DNA from: Caulobacter vibrioides
Lineage (GTDB): Bacteria; Pseudomonadota; Alphaproteobacteria; Caulobacterales; Caulobacteraceae
Length of the DNA stretch: 64,000 nucleotides
NCBI RefSeq assembly: GCF_002858865.1
Contig: NZ_PJRR01000025.1
Span: forward strand, 124,001 to 188,000
Direction: 5' to 3'
Positions 60,628 to 64,000 of the stretch are shown piece by piece. Position numbers and translations under genes: made by a program. Every line of letters begins with the position of its first letter. Position 1 is the first letter of the stretch. Under the pieces are notes generated by a model that did no database searches, was not told where the DNA came from, and was given only the letters and a program-made list of their open reading frames with translations.

Positions 60628-61248
60628 TTGGCCGACGAACCGGACCGCAAGCCCGCCTGGCTCAGGCCGCATGGAAAGCCATGGGGCGTCTCGTCCAGCA
60701 AGGTCGTCTACGACAATCCGTGGATCACCCTGACCGAGTATCAGGCCATCGCGCCCACCGGGCGGCCGGCGCTGTACGGCAAGGTCGGCTTCAAGAACCA
60801 GGCGATCGGGATCGTGCCGCTGCACGACGACGGCACGGTGACGCTGGTCGGCCAGAACCGCTTTTCCCTGGCCAACTATAGCTGGGAGCTGCCCGAGGGC
60901 GGCGCACCGCACGGCGAGGACCCACTGGACGGCGCCAAGCGCGAGCTGGCCGAGGAGGTCAGACTGCAAGCCGCCGACTGGCGGCTGATCCTGCGCATGG
61001 AGCTCTCGAACTCCGTCACCGACGAGATCGCCTACGGCTTTCTGGCCATGGGTCTGTCGCCCACCGCGGGCGAGCCGGACGAGACCGAGGACTTCGCCGT
61101 CGCACGGGTGCCGTTCCGCGAGGCGCTGGACGCGGCGACCGCAGGCCATATGCCCGACGCAATTACAGTGGCGTTGTTGCTGAGAACGCACCATATGGCG
61201 GTGCGAGGCGAACTGCCGGCCGATCTGGCCGCTTTGATCCTCGCATAA
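60628..61248 (+). CDS. NUDIX hydrolase (ADP-ribose pyrophosphatase-like)
   Basis: 206 residues from a TTG with GGGGGA upstream; the ATG at 60612 is in another frame. The Nudix box is intact: GGAPHGEDPLDGAKRELAEEVRL (G-x5-E-x7-R-E-L-x-E-E). The N-terminal part (KVVYDNPWITLTEYQAIAPTGRPALYGKVGFKNQAIGIVPLHDDGTVTLVGQNRF) fits nucleotide-sugar or ADP-ribose pyrophosphatases. The gene is divergent from the nitroreductase. Confidence 0.88.
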   Translation: MADEPDRKPAWLRPHGKPWGVSSSKVVYDNPWITLTEYQAIAPTGRPALYGKVGFKNQAIGIVPLHDDGTVTLVGQNRFSLANYSWELPEGGAPHGEDPLDGAKRELAEEVRLQAADWRLILRMELSNSVTDEIAYGFLAMGLSPTAGEPDETEDFAVARVPFREALDAATAGHMPDAITVALLLRTHHMAVRGELPADLAALILA

Positions 61249-61324
61249 GGCGTCGTTCGTTGGCCTAGAGCATTTTCAAACAGGATGCGCTATGCTGGCC
61301 TCGCGCCTGGGAAGGGAGATCCCG

Positions 61325-62164
61325 ATGCCGAAGCATCTCGAAGTGGTGACGTCCGACACCGAAACGCCGGTGTGGGTCGCGCTGCGCAACCAGGCCGAAC
61401 ACGCCGCCAAGGCCGAGCCGGCGCTGGCGTCGCTGCTGAACGCGGTGATCCTCAGCCACGACAACCTCGCCGACGCCCTGACCTTCCAGCTGGCGCGGAA
61501 GCTGGGCGACCAGGAAATGCGGGCGATGACGGCGCGCGAGTTCGCCGCCGACGCCTTCGAGGATGACCCGTCGATCGTCGAGGCGGCCGAGGCCGACCTC
61601 AAGGCGGTGTTCGAGCGCGATCCGGCCTGCAAGGGCTATGTCCAGCCGTTCCTGTTCTTCAAGGGCTTCCTGGCGCTGCAGACGCACCGCGTGTCGCACT
61701 GGCTGTGGAACCAGGGCCGCGAGACCCTGGCCTTCTATCTGCAAAGCCGCTCCAGCGAGGTCTTCCAGGTCGACATCAATCCCGCCGCCAAGATCGGCAA
61801 GGGCGTGTTCATCGACCACGGCACCGGCATCGTCATCGGCGAGACGGCGGTGGTCGGCGACGACGTCTCGATGCTGCATGGCGTGACCCTGGGCGGCACC
61901 GGCGCCGAGCGCGGCGATCGCCACCCCAAGATCGGCAAGGGCGTGCTGCTGGGCGCGGGCGCCAAGGTGCTGGGTAACATCACCGTCGGCGACTACGCCA
62001 AGGTGGCCTCGGGCTCGGTGGTCCTGCGACCCGTGCCGGCCCACTGCACGGCGGCCGGCGTGCCCGCACGCCTGGTCAACTGCCCGACCTGCGAAGAACC
62101 CGCCAAGACCATGGACCACACCCTGGCCGAAGCGGTCTATTCGACCTCCAGCTACGAGATCTGA
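61325..62164 (+). CDS. cysE: Serine O-acetyltransferase CysE
   Basis: 279 residues from the ATG at 61325 (GGGAGA upstream; the ATG at 61292 adds eleven residues). An N-terminal helical domain is followed by the left-handed beta-helix with hexapeptide repeats (INPAAKIGKGVFIDHGTGIVIGETAVVGDDVSMLHGVTLGG) carrying the catalytic His. The C-terminal tail ends SSYEI, with the terminal Ile that in many bacteria docks in CysK. It makes O-acetylserine for cysteine synthesis. Confidence 0.95.
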   Translation: MPKHLEVVTSDTETPVWVALRNQAEHAAKAEPALASLLNAVILSHDNLADALTFQLARKLGDQEMRAMTAREFAADAFEDDPSIVEAAEADLKAVFERDPACKGYVQPFLFFKGFLALQTHRVSHWLWNQGRETLAFYLQSRSSEVFQVDINPAAKIGKGVFIDHGTGIVIGETAVVGDDVSMLHGVTLGGTGAERGDRHPKIGKGVLLGAGAKVLGNITVGDYAKVASGSVVLRPVPAHCTAAGVPARLVNCPTCEEPAKTMDHTLAEAVYSTSSYEI

Positions 62165-62947
62165 GTGAAACTGCTTTTGCGTCGCCTCGGCGGCCTGGTG
62201 CTGGCCGCCGCCATCGGTTTGGCCGCGCCCGTGCTGGCGGCCCCGGCGCCGGTGGGCGGCTACAAGGTCGTCAAGAGCTATCCGCATGACACCCGGGCGT
62301 TCACCCAGGGCCTGCTCTATCGCGACGGCTTCATCTTCGAGAGCACGGGCCTGCAGGGCCGGTCGTTCATCCGCAAGTGGAACCTGGAAACCGGCGCCAT
62401 CGAGGCCGAGCGGACCATCGACTCCCGCTATTTCGGTGAAGGCATCGTCGACTGGAAGAACCGGGTCTATGCGCTGACCTGGACCGACCAGGTCGGCTTT
62501 ATCTACGACATCGACAGCTTCGAGACGCTGGGCGAGTTCAGCTATCCCGGCGAGGGCTGGGCCCTGACCCGCGACGACAAGCGGATCATGATGAGCGACG
62601 GCACCGCCTTCATCCGCTTTCTTGATCCCGAGACGCTGAAGGAGACGGGCCGGATCCAGGTCACCGACAACGGCGTCCCGGTCACCAAGCTCAATGAGCT
62701 GGAGTGGGTGAAGGGCGAGCTTCTGGCCAATGTCTGGCAGACCACCCGCATCGCGCGGATCGACGTGGCGACCGGGCGGGTGAAGGGCTGGATCGAACTG
62801 GCCGGCCTCCTGCCGGAAGCCGGCGTGCGGGGCGACCGCGACGATGTCTTGAACGGCATCGCCTATGACGCCGCCGGCGATCGTCTGTTCGTCACGGGCA
62901 AGCTGTGGCCCAAGCTGTTCGAGATCAAGCTGACCGAAGCGAACTAG
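62165..62947 (+). CDS. Exported glutaminyl-peptide cyclotransferase (plant-type)
   Basis: 260 residues from a GTG immediately after the cysE stop. A signal peptide (LLLRRLGGLVLAAAIGLAAPVLAAP) leads into a five-bladed beta-propeller with the family blocks SYPHDTRAFTQGLLYRDGFIFESTGLQGRS and LNELEWVKGELLANVWQTTRIARID. The enzyme converts N-terminal glutamine to pyroglutamate in the periplasm. Being directly joined to cysE, it is probably cotranscribed. The 262-bp gap after it holds nothing I can support. Confidence 0.9.
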   Translation: MKLLLRRLGGLVLAAAIGLAAPVLAAPAPVGGYKVVKSYPHDTRAFTQGLLYRDGFIFESTGLQGRSFIRKWNLETGAIEAERTIDSRYFGEGIVDWKNRVYALTWTDQVGFIYDIDSFETLGEFSYPGEGWALTRDDKRIMMSDGTAFIRFLDPETLKETGRIQVTDNGVPVTKLNELEWVKGELLANVWQTTRIARIDVATGRVKGWIELAGLLPEAGVRGDRDDVLNGIAYDAAGDRLFVTGKLWPKLFEIKLTEAN

Positions 62948-63209
62948 TTTGCGGGAACCGCGTCCGGGCGCTGGCGTTTAAATCACGTTCGCCCCTCTAC
63001 GCCCCCCGACCTAGTGGGCGGACCTGGGTCCCGGCTGCGCGACGCGCCGGGGCCCAAACTATATGTGCGGCGGATTAGACGCCGCGAGGGGGCTTCAGGC
63101 GCGGGCGTCCACACCTTCTCCACCTTAAGCGGCTTGCCGTTCTCGCGGCGGGCGCTAGTTTCGCGCGGACGAGCGCCCCGGGCGCCCAGCCATCAATGAG
63201 GATCCCCCC

Positions 63210-63416
63210 GTGGACGCCACAACCGTCGCCAAGCTCGAAAAGCACCTGAAGCGCACCTTCGGCAACCCGCACATCCAGGTGAAGCCGCGTCCCAAGCAGA
63301 AGGACTCGGCCGAGGTCGAAGTCGCCGGCGAGTTCATCGGCGTCGTCTTCCAGGACGAGGACGAGGACGGCTCGTTCATGTTCGAAATGGCCATTCTCGG
63401 CGAAGACCTCGACTAA
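63210..63416 (+). CDS. DUF3126 family protein
   Basis: 68 residues from a GTG. It reads KLEKHLKRTFGNPHIQVKPRPKQKDSAEVEVAGEFIGVVFQDEDEDGSFMFEMAILGEDL, the full DUF3126 domain. The family is found in alphaproteobacteria, often close to cysE as here, and its function is unknown. Confidence 0.88.
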   Translation: MDATTVAKLEKHLKRTFGNPHIQVKPRPKQKDSAEVEVAGEFIGVVFQDEDEDGSFMFEMAILGEDLD

Positions 63417-63531
63417 GCCTTTCTCGCCCGCGCCCTGTCGGTGATCGACGGGGCGCGCGGCGGCCGCGATCCTTGTATGCGCGGCCCGGTCGGGCGTTGA
63501 TCGCCGACCCTCGCCCCGCTTGAATGGGGCC

Positions 63532-64000
63532 ATGACCTTTCACGTTCTCGATCGCCCCGTCTGTTCGACCCTGATGGGCCGCCAAAGCCATCTGGCCATC
63601 CGGCGCGGGCGCGCCTTTCGGATGCATCCCGACTACGGTCTGTTCGCGGGCCTGGAGGATGAAGGTCCCGAGGCGCTGGCCGACCTCGGCGCCCTGGTGT
63701 GCGAGCATGGGACCGTGGGCCTGATCGCGCCCGATGCGACCCCGCCGGTTCCCGGAACCGAGGTGGTCTCCAACGCCGTCTGCCTGCAGATGGAGGCGGT
63801 CGAGGTTGTGCCGGCCTGGGAGGTCGACTTCGAGATGCTGGACCTTGGCGATGTCGACGGGCCCGAGATGCTGGCCCTGGCGACCCTGACCAAGCCCGGG
63901 CCGTTCTTCTCGCGCACGCATCAGCTAGGCGATTTCATCGGCGTACGGCTGGACGGCGAACTGATCGCCATGGCCGGCCAGCGCATGCGCCCGGACGGCT
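63532..64000 (+). CDS. GNAT-family acetyltransferase, 5' part (runs off the window)
   Basis: At least 156 residues from the ATG at 63532, open to the right edge. MTFHVLDRPVCSTLMGRQSHLAI is the usual start; the middle part (YGLFAGLEDEGPEALADLGALV) and the FFSRTHQLGDFIGVRLDGELIAMAGQRM block match the GNAT family subgroup (FR47-like) with the acetyl-CoA site lying beyond the window. The substrate is unknown. Confidence 0.82.
   Translation, partial: MTFHVLDRPVCSTLMGRQSHLAIRRGRAFRMHPDYGLFAGLEDEGPEALADLGALVCEHGTVGLIAPDATPPVPGTEVVSNAVCLQMEAVEVVPAWEVDFEMLDLGDVDGPEMLALATLTKPGPFFSRTHQLGDFIGVRLDGELIAMAGQRMRPDG

Noticed and set aside
63014..63199. 61-residue frame between the cyclotransferase and DUF3126 genes
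   Set aside because: Arg/Gly-rich shadow-like composition with no start signal, in a plausible promoter region.

Overview
The window is chromosomal DNA of a high-GC alphaproteobacterium, most likely a Caulobacter species. The grounds are very strong G/C third-position bias, a gene-transfer-agent (GTA) tail module, a ccmI-ccmE-ccmF-ccmH (cycHJKL-type) operon followed by degP, a TonB-dependent receptor with its own regulator and transporter, a TorF-type porin and many alphaproteobacterial DUF families. I see no rRNA, CRISPR array, IS transposase or integrase. One tRNA is present, tRNA-Leu(UAA).

Layout. 1-7.5 kb: distal (tail) end of a GTA cluster in the order tape measure, DUF2460, DUF2163, NlpC/P60 peptidase and the giant TIM-barrel host-specificity protein, with a cupin gene and a DUF805 gene lodged after the tape measure. 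7.5-15.8 kb: a CbpA-type J-domain protein, a HipB/HipA kinase toxin system with three matching operators, a PepSY/response-regulator/sensor-kinase operon, a DUF2336 protein and an alpha/beta hydrolase. 15.9-29.1 kb: cytochrome c maturation (ccmIEFH), degP, a two-component pair split by a ParD/ParE-like toxin-antitoxin pair, an M56 (BlaR1-like) membrane peptidase and glnE. 29.3-34.5 kb: an EF-hand protein, an ECF sigma factor with a probable membrane anti-sigma and a periplasmic metal-sensor-like protein, the periplasmic methionine-sulfoxide reductase MsrPQ and an M19 dipeptidase. 34.6-40.3 kb: radC, two small membrane proteins, map, two small exported proteins, sfsA, a CinA-like protein, an XRE regulator and tRNA-Leu. 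40.5-50.4 kb: a COG1228 amidohydrolase, an S9 peptidase split by a frameshift, a hybrid histidine kinase and the methionine importer metN-metI...metQ. 50.6-57.4 kb: a membrane protein with a divergent TetR regulator, then a GntR regulator, TonB receptor and MFS transporter that look like one uptake locus. 57.6-64 kb: TorF porin, SDR, queF, nitroreductase, NUDIX hydrolase, cysE, glutaminyl cyclase, DUF3126 and a GNAT gene that runs off the end.

The most striking feature beyond the genes is the density of short non-coding repeats. At least four families with inverted symmetry sit between genes: one with CCTCCCCC/GGGGGAGG arms, one with TGCGTCCTTCGAGG arms, one with TGTCATCCCGG arms, and one of paired hairpins built on CTGGTTTAGATGG. 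Several appear to have been co-opted. They are read in frame as part of the GTA NlpC/P60 gene at both ends, supply the Shine-Dalgarno sequence of ccmF and of the MFS gene, provide the stop codon of msrQ, and lie inside the msrP-msrQ operon.

Reading frames were judged by family motifs, codon bias, ribosome-binding sites and ATGA/GTGA overlaps. Family names come from recognising motifs by eye; no database search was run.
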